A stretch of DNA of 6,598 nt from an uncultured Eubacteriales bacterium (GCA_905207385.1 CAJLLH010000069.1:1-6598); one strand, 5' to 3'; shown: positions 1-4,797, counted from the first letter of the stretch. Notes: a model not told the origin generated them from the sequence alone. Translations and numbers: made by a program.

Positions 1-858
1 TTCATAGCAGGCAAGCGCAAGAGCTCCGGGACCTATGTGGCAGGAAACGCTTAAAGAAAGGGGGTCAACGCATTCAACGGGCAGTCCTAACGCCTCTTCA
101 ACTTCCTTTTTGAATATAAGCGCTTCGTCGATTTTGTCCGTGTATGCAATTGAAATTTTAATGTTTCCTGCGGCTTTCTGCTCTGCAAATCTGTTTTCAA
201 GGTCTTCTTTAACTGCATTTATCATAATGTCTTTCGCCTTGAAAAAGTTTCTGGGTTTGGCGAACTGGTCAAGCTTAGCTCCCTGAATCTGAAGCACGGG
301 CTTAATCTTAAGCAGAGTTCCAATCATGGCGGCGGCGGGGGTAAGTCTGCCGCCTTTTTTAAGGTACTTAAGCGTGTCAACCATTATGTAAATGCTCGCC
401 TGCATAGCCGTTTGGGTAAGGTACTCGGCAATTTCTTTTGCGTTTTTACCCTGTTTTGCAAGCTCAATGGCGTCGTAAACCGAGCTTTTCTGCGTAACGG
501 AAATGCGCTTGTTGTCAACTACGTAAACCTTGCCCGCAAACTCGGTTTCTGCGGCGTGCGCCAGCGAGTGGCACGTTTCCGAAAGGCCGCTGCTCATGGG
601 TATGCATACGATATCGTCGTAGTCCTCAAGAATTTTTTTCCAGAGTTCGCTTACGTCGTACGCGCTGGGCTGAGAGGTCGAAACCTGAGCCGTGTCGTCT
701 TTGAGTTTTTCGTAGAATTCCTCCTGCGTAAGACTTATATCCTCAAGGAACTGTCCGCCGTTTATGAGCACGGGCATAGGTATAGTAAAAATTCCAAGCT
801 CTTTGGAAAGAGCCTGCGTAATTCCGCTGTTGCTGTCTGTTACGATAGCAGTTTTCAT
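1..858 (-). CDS. DegV family fatty-acid-binding protein (3' end cut by window)
   Basis: The 286 visible residues start MKTAIVTDSNSGI, the DegV N-terminal TDS signature (T7, D8, S9). They continue with TSQPSAYD (about residues 61-68), a MSSGLSET segment, VDTLKYLKKGGRLT and a LLKIKPVL stretch, and end in SCHIGPGALAL, the conserved H-x-GPG region near the family C-terminus. DegV proteins are two-domain cytosolic proteins of about 280-290 residues. In Gram-positive bacteria (FakB in Staphylococcus) they hold a fatty acid and present it to the kinase FakA, feeding exogenous fatty acids into phospholipids. Almost the whole protein is present and only a few C-terminal codons lie beyond the window. 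The ATG at 856-858 is preceded by AGGAGA at 866-871 with a 7-nt spacer, which fixes the start. The gene has its own promoter and sits downstream of ilvA-ridA in the same orientation, separated by a terminator. No fakA partner is visible. Family assignment is firm; the lipid substrate is unknown. Confidence 0.92.
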   Translation of the reverse strand, partial: MKTAIVTDSNSGITQALSKELGIFTIPMPVLINGGQFLEDISLTQEEFYEKLKDDTAQVSTSQPSAYDVSELWKKILEDYDDIVCIPMSSGLSETCHSLAHAAETEFAGKVYVVDNKRISVTQKSSVYDAIELAKQGKNAKEIAEYLTQTAMQASIYIMVDTLKYLKKGGRLTPAAAMIGTLLKIKPVLQIQGAKLDQFAKPRNFFKAKDIMINAVKEDLENRFAEQKAAGNIKISIAYTDKIDEALIFKKEVEEALGLPVECVDPLSLSVSCHIGPGALALACYE

Positions 859-892
859 TGTTTAATCTCCTGTGTATAAAAAAACTAAGTAC

Positions 893-921
893 ATTATAAA
901 TATTATTTGTTGATAAGTCAA
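893..921 (-). promoter_or_regulatory. Promoter of the DegV gene (housekeeping sigma type)
   Basis: Read on the minus strand, TTGACT (916-921) is followed after exactly 17 nt by TATAAT (893-898), a near-perfect sigma-A promoter. Transcription should begin near 886, giving a leader of roughly 28 nt before the ATG. The -35 box lies inside a 14-bp palindrome, GTTGA-N4-TCAAC (909-922), which could be an operator. Confidence 0.8.
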
Positions 922-1002
922 CCGTTTAAGAGTTAAAAAGCGCAGACGCGGAATGTGTTAAAAACTTGCGTTAAAATCAACATTTCGGCACTTTTAGTTG
1001 AT
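909..1002. repeat. GTTGAT/ATCAAC motif cluster around the DegV promoter
   Basis: The hexamer GTTGAT occurs at 909-914 (in the palindrome GTTGATAAGTCAAC, 909-922, over the -35 box) and at 997-1002. Its complement ATCAAC is at 976-981, so 976-1002 forms an inverted pair with a 15-nt gap. Recurrence of one motif over and upstream of a promoter fits a repressor or activator binding set, but the motif is short and AT-rich, so chance is possible. Confidence 0.3.
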
Positions 1003-1026
1003 GTTTTCGTTTGAAATAAGCAGAAA

Positions 1027-1063
1027 GCGGGAGCAGTTGCAAAATTTTTGCAACTGCTCCCGC
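1027..1063 (-). terminator. Hairpin terminator of the ilvA-ridA unit
   Basis: The arms GCGGGAGCAGTTGC (1027-1040) and GCAACTGCTCCCGC (1050-1063) are perfect complements, and the pairing continues through an A/T centre to make an 18-bp stem around 1045. On the minus strand the stem is followed by a T-rich but interrupted tract (TTTCTGCTTATTT). On the plus strand no T tract follows. It lies about 140 nt past the ridA stop and before the DegV promoter, so it most likely ends the ilvA-ridA transcript. The long stem is convincing; the poor T tract leaves some doubt. Confidence 0.7.
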
Positions 1064-1204
1064 AACTTGGGTTGGATATAATTTCTTTTTATGTTTTATT
1101 TTGGCAAGCAAATTCCGCTTTGCGCCATCAGTAATTTAATGCGCCATCAATAACTCGATTTGTTTTCAGTGCGCAAAAATAATGCGCACAATGAAGCAGT
1201 TTAA
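1064..1204. other. Trailer between ridA and the terminator, with short repeats
   Basis: No gene is visible here. It contains a near-identical 14-nt direct repeat, TGCGCCATCA-G/A-TAA, at 1121-1134 and 1140-1153 (19-bp period). It also contains a 7-bp hairpin, GTGCGCA/TGCGCAC, at 1169-1189 with a 7-nt loop. On the minus strand this hairpin follows the ridA stop by about 15 nt but has no T tract, so it may protect the mRNA 3' end rather than terminate transcription. Confidence 0.4.
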
Positions 1205-1576
1205 TTACAACTCTGCAATGCACTCTATTTCAACCAGCGCGCCCTTGGGTATGTCCTTAACCGCAACGCAGCTGCGGGCGGGGCAGGAGGTGAAATATTT
1301 TTCGTAAACCTTGTTGAACGCGGCAAAATCTGCAATATCTGCAAGGAAGCAAACAGTTTTAACCACATTATCAATGGAAGAGCCGGCTGCCTCTAAAAGA
1401 GCTGCAATGTTTTTGCATACCTGCTCGGTCTGACCTTCAATGTCGCTTTTTTCAATAGTTCCGCTGGCGGGGTTTACCGGTATCTGACCTGACGCAAACA
1501 CAAGTCCGCCCGTAATTTTCGCCTGCGAATACGGTCCTATCGCCGCGGGAGCATTTTTCGTCGCTACGGTTTTCAT
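1205..1576 (-). CDS. ridA: RidA family 2-iminobutanoate/2-iminopropanoate deaminase
   Basis: This 123-residue protein is full length for the RidA/YjgF/YER057c family. It carries GPYSQ (residues 14-18), the FASGQIPVNP strand (28-37), CPARSCVAV (98-106) with the signature arginine R101 that binds the substrate carboxylate, and EIECIAEL at the end with E118 corresponding to the conserved catalytic glutamate. RidA proteins are cytosolic trimers that hydrolyse the enamine/imine intermediates released by PLP-dependent threonine and serine dehydratases, giving 2-ketobutyrate or pyruvate and ammonia. This prevents 2-aminoacrylate damage to other PLP enzymes. The frame is open upstream to an ATG at 1627, but the ATG at 1574-1576 is chosen because AGGAGG (1585-1590) precedes it by 8 nt and the family begins at about this point. 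It lies 66 nt downstream of ilvA, whose product makes its substrate, so co-transcription is likely. Confidence 0.95.
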   Translation of the reverse strand: MKTVATKNAPAAIGPYSQAKITGGLVFASGQIPVNPASGTIEKSDIEGQTEQVCKNIAALLEAAGSSIDNVVKTVCFLADIADFAAFNKVYEKYFTSCPARSCVAVKDIPKGALVEIECIAEL

Positions 1577-1584
1577 ATATTTTT

Positions 1585-1590
1585 CCTCCT
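1585..1590 (-). promoter_or_regulatory. Ribosome binding site deciding the ridA start
   Basis: On the minus strand AGGAGG lies 8 nt upstream of the ATG at 1576. The in-frame ATG at 1627 has no comparable site, which rules out the 17-residue N-terminal extension. Confidence 0.85.
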
Positions 1591-1642
1591 TAAGGGTTAA
1601 AAGCAGTGGTATTTTTAATTGCTTCAAATAATTAAAATTGCC

Positions 1643-2845
1643 TCAAAGCAATTTGAAGCCGTTGCTTTTAAGTTTGTCTTCAATCTCTTTGATGTGCGCA
1701 AAGTCGCGCGTTTCAATGGTAAGTCTGAGGTAGCAACCGTTTACGTCCGAACCTTCGTTCGACCTTTCGTGCAGAACGCCTATAACGTTGCCGCCGCAAC
1801 CTGCTATGATGGCGGAAACGGCTACAAGCTGACCGGGTTTATCCATAAGTTCAACCGTAAGGGTGGTGGTGCGTCCGCTCATAAGCAGTCCGCGGTTTAT
1901 AACGCGCGAAAGTATGGTAACGTCTATGTTGCCGCCCGAAATAAGGCATACAACTTTTTTGCCCTTAATGTCGGGAATTTTGCCGAACATAACGGCGGCA
2001 AGCGAAACTGCGCCCGCGCCCTCTGCAATCATTTTCTGCTTTTCGATGAGCGCAAGAATGGCTGCGCTAACCTGGTCGTCGGTTACGGAAACAACTCCGT
2101 CCACGTATTTTCTGCAAAGTTCAAAGGTATGTACGCCTGGTTCTTTAACGGCAATGCCGTCCGCGATGGTGGAAACGGAGGGCAGCATTTCAATTTTGTT
2201 ATGCTCCAGCGACTGTATCATGCTTGGAGCGCCCGCTGCCTGAACGCCGTACACCTTGATTTTGGGGTTAAGCGATTTAACGGCGAACGCCACGCCCGAA
2301 ATAAGTCCGCCTCCGCCGATGGGCACAACGATTGCGTCAACGTCTTTGAACTGATTTATTATTTCCAGACCTATGGTAGCCTGACCGGCTATAACGTCGT
2401 CGTCGTCGAACGGGTGAATGAAGGTGTAGCCCTTTTCCTCGCGCAGTTTTTCCGAATAGTTGTGCGCGTCGTCGTAAACGCCTGGAACAAGCACGACTTC
2501 CGCGCCATAGCTTTTGGTCGCTTCCACTTTAGAAATGGGCGCGCCGTCGGGCATGCATATTACAGATTTGATGCCGAATTTTTTAGAAGCCAGTGCCACG
2601 CCCTGCGCGTGGTTGCCCGCGGAGCACGCAACAACGCCGTGCGATTTTTCTTCTTCGGAAAGCTGCGATATTTTGTAGTAAGCGCCCCTTACTTTGAATG
2701 AACCCGTAACCTGCAGGTTCTCTGTTTTAAGGTAAACCTCGCAGCCGCTTTTCTCTGAAAGGGTGGAGGAGTAGATTATGTCCGTTTCGCGCACGACATC
2801 TTTAAGAACGTAGTTCGCGTGGTAAACTTTGTCTAAACTCAGCAT
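1643..2845 (-). CDS. ilvA: Threonine ammonia-lyase with C-terminal ACT domain
   Basis: This 400-residue protein is a fold-type II PLP enzyme that deaminates threonine to 2-ketobutyrate and ammonia, and usually also serine to pyruvate. Visible landmarks are TGSFKVRGAY (47-56) with the PLP Schiff-base lysine K51, SAGNHAQG (75-82), the glycine-rich phosphate loop PIGGGGLISG (175-184), and SGGNID (303-308). A C-terminal ACT-type domain begins near 328 (VELMDKPGQLVAVSAI). The length matches the medium form with a single ACT domain, longer than E. coli TdcB (about 330) and shorter than long biosynthetic IlvA (about 510). The ACT domain suggests allosteric control by an amino acid, but whether it serves isoleucine synthesis or threonine catabolism cannot be read from sequence. 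The ATG at 2845 has AGAAGG (2852-2857) 6 nt upstream. ridA follows 66 nt downstream, a functionally sensible pair. Confidence 0.95.
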   Translation of the reverse strand: MLSLDKVYHANYVLKDVVRETDIIYSSTLSEKSGCEVYLKTENLQVTGSFKVRGAYYKISQLSEEEKSHGVVACSAGNHAQGVALASKKFGIKSVICMPDGAPISKVEATKSYGAEVVLVPGVYDDAHNYSEKLREEKGYTFIHPFDDDDVIAGQATIGLEIINQFKDVDAIVVPIGGGGLISGVAFAVKSLNPKIKVYGVQAAGAPSMIQSLEHNKIEMLPSVSTIADGIAVKEPGVHTFELCRKYVDGVVSVTDDQVSAAILALIEKQKMIAEGAGAVSLAAVMFGKIPDIKGKKVVCLISGGNIDVTILSRVINRGLLMSGRTTTLTVELMDKPGQLVAVSAIIAGCGGNVIGVLHERSNEGSDVNGCYLRLTIETRDFAHIKEIEDKLKSNGFKLL

Positions 2846-2876
2846 ATGTTGCCTTCTGTAATTTGTTATTTATATA

Positions 2877-2905
2877 ATTATAGTATCGTGAACGGCAAAA
2901 GTCAA
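2877..2905 (-). promoter_or_regulatory. Promoter of ilvA-ridA
   Basis: On the minus strand TTGACT (2900-2905), a 17-nt spacer and TATAAT (2877-2882) form a near-consensus sigma-A promoter. The expected start near 2870 gives a leader of about 25 nt, too short for an attenuator. Control is therefore more likely by a DNA-binding regulator or by the enzyme's ACT domain. Confidence 0.8.
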
Positions 2906-2914
2906 CAAAAAAAT

Positions 2915-2927
2915 ATTGCGACGCAAT
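2915..2927. promoter_or_regulatory. Candidate operator upstream of the ilvA promoter
   Basis: ATTGCG-A-CGCAAT is a perfect 13-bp palindrome centred on 2921, about 51 bp upstream of the predicted ilvA start and 9 bp beyond the -35 box. Half-sites of the ATTGC/GCAAT type at this distance resemble activator sites of LysR-type regulators, though no regulator gene is in the window. Confidence 0.4.
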
Positions 2928-2940
2928 CCTACCGTTTTGT

Positions 2941-2982
2941 GTCAGTTCATAAATTTTAAAAAGTAAAAATTTTATGAGCCGA
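2941..2982 (+). other. AT-rich hairpin between the divergent units
   Basis: GTCAGTTCATAAATTTT and its imperfect complement AAAATTTTATGAGCCGAC form a long hairpin with one bulge, one mismatch and one G-U pair. It is followed on the plus strand by TTTTGTTTT, so it looks like a plus-strand terminator. No plus-strand gene lies upstream, so its role could instead be insulation, or the structure may be a by-product of local AT richness. Confidence 0.4.
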
Positions 2983-3071
2983 CTTTTGTTTTGGTGCTTG
3001 ATATGCCTGAGTTAATATTAAAATGTTATTTTTTTAACATTATTTTTGTACCAAAAGTTGCAAATATAGTA

Positions 3072-3099
3072 TTGACAAAAGTTTGTTTTATGTTAAAAT
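3072..3099 (+). promoter_or_regulatory. Plus-strand promoter P1
   Basis: Consensus TTGACA (3072-3077) is followed after 16 nt by TAAAAT (3094-3099). The start point would be near A3106. It is the leftmost plus-strand promoter seen and reads towards the TasA-like cluster, but a terminator-like stem lies about 180 nt downstream. Confidence 0.6.
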
Positions 3100-3111
3100 A
3101 AAATTACTTAT

Positions 3112-3276
3112 ATGGTTATTGACTTTAACATACGCGACTCAAATTTTAGATCCGAAGCGCATATGCATAAATCAACAGCTTTTTCTTTAATATTTTGCCT
3201 GAATAAACAAAGCTTCCTTTATGTGTGCGGAAAGTGCGCGGATTTAAGCCGACATAATTTTCTGCATGTTTTTTAA
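3112..3276 (+). CDS. Doubtful 54-codon reading frame inside the P1 transcript
   Basis: An ATG at 3112 opens a 54-residue frame ending at TAA 3274-3276, directly against the right arm of the terminator-like stem. The peptide starts MVIDFNIRDSNF and has a middle segment FSLIFCLNKQSFLYVCGK. That segment faintly resembles the strand pattern of an AraC-type N-terminal cupin (F-x-L-x-x-x-L-x(5)-LYV-x-GK), so it may be a decayed fragment. No ribosome binding site precedes it, and the predicted transcription start is only about 6 nt upstream, so translation is unsupported unless leaderless. I recognise no function and consider it probably non-coding. Confidence 0.15.
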   Translation: MVIDFNIRDSNFRSEAHMHKSTAFSLIFCLNKQSFLYVCGKCADLSRHNFLHVF

Positions 3277-3290
3277 AAGGGAGCTTTTTT
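3209..3290 (+). terminator. Long-loop terminator-like stem after P1
   Basis: A 12-bp stem (3209-3220 with 3276-3287; T3215-G3281 is the only wobble) ends in a run of six T (3285-3290). The long loop is atypical for an intrinsic terminator, so it may need internal folding or act conditionally on read-through into the downstream cluster. Confidence 0.4.
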
Positions 3291-3328
3291 ATTGAATATC
3301 GGCAAATATGTCGGATTTACCCGAAATG

Positions 3329-3345
3329 TTAGGAATTTGTTAGGA
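3329..3345 (+). promoter_or_regulatory. Tandem TTAGGA sites, 11-bp period
   Basis: TTAGGA occurs at 3329-3334 and 3340-3345, one helical turn apart, flanked by near-identical CCCGAAATG (3320-3328) and CCCGAATG (3350-3357). The pair is centred about 57 bp upstream of the start predicted for the extended -10 promoter, whose -35 region is poor. Direct repeats with 11-bp period are typical of OmpR/PhoB-family response regulators, so this is a plausible activator site. Confidence 0.4.
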
Positions 3346-3365
3346 TTAGCCCGAATGTATTTTTA

Positions 3366-3438
3366 AGCGGATAGGTTGTGATATAATACAAAATACTTAT
3401 AATACGCACACACGGTGCGCTTATTGTTCCTATCCGCT
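3366..3438. repeat. 10-bp inverted repeat flanking promoter P2
   Basis: AGCGGATAGG (3366-3375) and CCTATCCGCT (3429-3438) are perfect inverted copies enclosing 53 bp that contain the extended -10 element. As RNA it would close a junction holding a small TTGT/ACAA stem (3376-3391) and a TAATACGCAC hairpin (about 3400-3426). As DNA it could be a regulator site or an unusually small invertible segment. Confidence 0.5.
3379..3387 (+). promoter_or_regulatory. Extended -10 promoter P2
   Basis: TGATATAAT (3379-3387) is a perfect extended -10. The -35 position 17 bp upstream (3359-3364, ATTTTT) is weak, which is usual for activator-dependent or extended -10 promoters. Transcription would start near 3394 and run through the hairpins at 3446-3498 towards the TasA-like gene, making a leader of about 370 nt. 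Confidence 0.55.
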
Positions 3439-3445
3439 GTATTTA

Positions 3446-3498
3446 TGAAACAGGCGCGCCTGTTTCAGGTGTGTACCTTTGCGTACACACCTGAAACA
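3446..3498 (+). promoter_or_regulatory. Overlapping mutually exclusive hairpins in the cluster leader
   Basis: A perfect 22-bp palindrome (3446-3467, half TGAAACAGGCG) overlaps a second hairpin with a perfect 16-bp stem, TGTTTCAGGTGTGTAC (3461-3476) and GTACACACCTGAAACA (3483-3498), loop CTTTGC. The TGTTTCA segment is shared, so only one structure can form at a time. This arrangement is typical of switchable leaders, but no run of T follows the second stem (TCATTCTTC), so an intrinsic terminator is not evident. It could also be a DNA cruciform or protein-binding site. Confidence 0.55.
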
Positions 3499-3537
3499 TC
3501 ATTCTTCAAAAATCGGTAAAATGCTGCAGAATACGCA

Positions 3538-3564
3538 TTGTGCCGTAAAGATATATTTTATAAT
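3538..3564 (+). promoter_or_regulatory. Candidate promoter P3 proximal to the TasA-like gene
   Basis: A perfect TATAAT lies at 3559-3564. The best -35 is TTGTGC (3538-3543) with a short 15-bp spacer, or CATTGT (3536-3541) with 17. The start would fall near 3571, inside the near-palindrome CGGTTTAACCG (3569-3579), which itself sits within AAGCG/CGCTT arms (3566-3570 and 3581-3585). That could be an operator over the start site or a 5'-end hairpin. Confidence 0.45.
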
Positions 3565-3618
3565 AAAGCGGTTTAACCGTCGCTTAACAAAACGGCAAAA
3601 TTTATCTTCTTTTTCACG

Positions 3619-3722
3619 ATGGAGGGGGAGGAGGTAATAATAAAAACCGACGCTTTAGCCCTATGCAAAATTTGCAAAAAGGTACAGGCGGCGGGCTTTG
3701 CGGTCTAAAAAAGCGACGTTAA
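3619..3722 (+). promoter_or_regulatory. Structured leader with orphan ribosome binding site and two mini-frames
   Basis: A purine-rich GGAGGGGGAGGAGG stretch (3621-3634) looks like a very strong ribosome binding site, yet no ATG, GTG or TTG follows at normal distance. Downstream, CGACGCTTT (3648-3656) pairs with AAAGCGACG (3710-3718), one mismatch; AGCCC (3657-3661) pairs with GGGCT (3693-3697); and TGCAAA/TTTGCA (3664-3676) forms an inner hairpin. Two overlapping short frames run through it: 29 codons from ATG 3619 to TAA 3706-3708 (contains ALALCKICKKVQ) and 19 codons from ATG 3663 to TAA 3720-3722 (QNLQKGTGGGLCGLKKRR after the Met). Neither start has a properly spaced site. The structure ends 25 nt before the GGAGG of the TasA-like gene, so control of its translation is plausible. 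I match it to no known riboswitch. Confidence 0.4.
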
Positions 3723-3761
3723 GTAAAATTAATTATTAATTTGGAGGTTTCAAAAGTAACT

Positions 3762-4685
3762 ATGACTAATCAGAACAATGAAAAGTCAAAGAACGGCAAG
3801 CGGATAGCGCTCATACTTCTTGCGCTTCTGCTTATCGCGGCAATCGCCTTCGGCGCTTACACATACTCTAAGTATATATCAAGCGCCAACGGCAGCGGCT
3901 CGGCAAGCGTCGCAATGTGGGGCTTTACGGTCACTATGGAAAACGGTGATGAGGACGACACAGATAAGTTCTTCGCGACTTCTTATAAAGCTGACGGGAC
4001 CGAAGCTGGTGCTTCTGATGCCACAATTATAGCCAATGTACGCGGCGCAGGTGGTACGAGCGACTCGACTGACTTGGTTGCTCCCGGCGCTAAAGGCAGT
4101 GTTGATATAACGATTGGCGGCACAGCGGAAGTTAATGCAGCTCTTGCTACGGTAATTGAAGCTGGGTTCAAGGATGTTTACATCACAGTTAGTAAGGGTC
4201 AGGAAACTCTCTATTATAACCCCATCAAATTTACTTTATCAGGCGGCTCAGGTGAGAACGAAGTTAATTTTAGTGGTACACTTGAGCAACTTGTTAATGA
4301 GCTTGGAAGAAATACAGTTCTGAATAAAAGTATGGCTGCCGGGACTACGATAGCTGAAACTTACACGCTCAGCTGGGCTTGGGCTTTTGAAGCATCAGAA
4401 ACCGACAATACCCTTTTTGATGAAGATGGAGATGTTGTAAATACTTATAAGTTTGCCCAGAGTGAAATTGATAAGCTTGATACCGTACTCGGTCAGTTAT
4501 CGTTTAACGCTAACGGCAGTACTGATGATATAACTTTGGCGGCAACCACAATAACTGACAGCACTGCTGTTACCCCTGGTACCTGGACTATCAATACTTC
4601 AGCAGATACATATTCGACTGATATTTCCTTCAATTTGAAAGTATCTATAACCCAGGTTGATACTGCTATAACTCAAAATCCTTAA
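3762..4685 (+). CDS. TasA/camelysin-like secreted protein with SipW-type signal peptide
   Basis: This 307-residue protein begins with a basic N-region (K8, K10, K13, R14), a hydrophobic core (about 15-31) and YTYSKYISSANGSGSASVA, the pattern of SipW-dependent export signals followed by the start of a TasA-like domain (GSASVAMWGFTV). The body is beta-rich and threonine/glycine-rich, with APGAKGS (107-113), NPIKFTL (153-159), LSWAWAFE (203-210) and LDTVLG (239-244), motifs also seen in its downstream neighbour. TasA-family proteins are exported, trimmed by SipW and assemble into extracellular fibres; camelysin relatives are cell-surface proteins. Acidic clusters NGDEDDTD (61-68) and FDEDGD (219-224) could bind calcium. 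An in-frame TTG at 3741 would overlap the only GGAGG (3743-3747), so ATG 3762 is chosen despite a long 14-nt spacer. The second half is AT-richer than the neighbours. The family call is good; fibre formation is inferred. Confidence 0.75.
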   Translation: MTNQNNEKSKNGKRIALILLALLLIAAIAFGAYTYSKYISSANGSGSASVAMWGFTVTMENGDEDDTDKFFATSYKADGTEAGASDATIIANVRGAGGTSDSTDLVAPGAKGSVDITIGGTAEVNAALATVIEAGFKDVYITVSKGQETLYYNPIKFTLSGGSGENEVNFSGTLEQLVNELGRNTVLNKSMAAGTTIAETYTLSWAWAFEASETDNTLFDEDGDVVNTYKFAQSEIDKLDTVLGQLSFNANGSTDDITLAATTITDSTAVTPGTWTINTSADTYSTDISFNLKVSITQVDTAITQNP

Positions 4686-4728
4686 CGCTTAAAACAGACA
4701 ACAATTTTACAAAACTCTCCAATAGAAT

Positions 4729-4797
4729 AAAAGCGGCGCGCCGCGCGGAATTTTTCTGCGCGGTACGTCTGCTGAAATTTCGGCTTTTTGCCGCTTT
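4729..4797 (+). promoter_or_regulatory. Nested hairpins between the TasA-like gene and the anchored paralogue
   Basis: A strong stem CCGCGCGGAA (4741-4750) with TTCTGCGCGG (4754-4763), loop TTT, one G-U pair, sits inside an outer 8-bp stem AAAGCGGC (4730-4737) with GCCGCTTT (4790-4797). A competing hairpin CGGC-TTTTT-GCCG (4781-4793) and a 12-bp palindrome (4733-4744) share the same bases. No clean T run follows on the plus strand. It probably protects the upstream mRNA or partly terminates transcription, so that the secreted subunit is made in excess over the anchor and peptidase. Confidence 0.5.

Larger units (their letters stand above)
3106..3290 (+). ncRNA. Candidate small transcript or attenuated leader from P1
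   Basis: The segment runs from the predicted P1 start to a T6 run. Its 3' half is closed by a 12-bp stem, AAAGCTTCCTTT (3209-3220) with AAAGGGAGCTTT (3276-3287), one G-U pair, followed by TTTTTTATT. The 55-nt loop contains a weak hairpin with GGAAA loop (about 3223-3239). The size of about 185 nt would suit a stand-alone regulatory RNA, but I do not recognise it as 6S, SRP, tmRNA or any riboswitch class. It could equally be the mRNA of the 54-codon frame it contains. Confidence 0.3.

Noticed and set aside
412..879. 155-codon plus-strand frame opposite the DegV gene
   Set aside because: Antisense to a well-supported DegV coding region with promoter and ribosome binding site; no recognisable domain.
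1619..2701. 360-codon plus-strand open frame opposite ilvA
   Set aside because: It is the antisense shadow of a clear threonine ammonia-lyase gene. Its composition (very rich in N, A, V, R and F) is typical of a reversed frame and no domain is recognisable.
3022..3041. AATGTTA/TAACATT hairpin followed by ATTTTTG as a plus-strand terminator
   Set aside because: The stem is only 7 bp and almost all A-T, and no plus-strand gene lies upstream. It is likely a product of AT-rich sequence.
3446..3498. CRISPR repeat or insertion-sequence end
   Set aside because: There is no repeated unit-spacer pattern, no transposase and no target duplication visible. The hairpins overlap instead of flanking a segment.
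3648..3718. Leader fold as a known riboswitch (c-di-GMP, SAM, TPP, cobalamin and others considered)
   Set aside because: None of the conserved core sequences I can recall for these classes is present, so no class is assigned.
3741..3761. TTG start giving 7 extra residues on the TasA-like protein
   Set aside because: The TTG overlaps the GGAGG needed as ribosome binding site and nothing suitable lies upstream of it. The ATG at 3762 also gives a normal signal peptide.
4733..4744. GCGGCGCGCCGC palindrome followed on the minus strand by TTTTATT as a minus-strand terminator
   Set aside because: No minus-strand gene lies to its right within the window, and the perfect palindrome leaves only a 4-bp stem. 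It fits better as part of the plus-strand nested hairpins.
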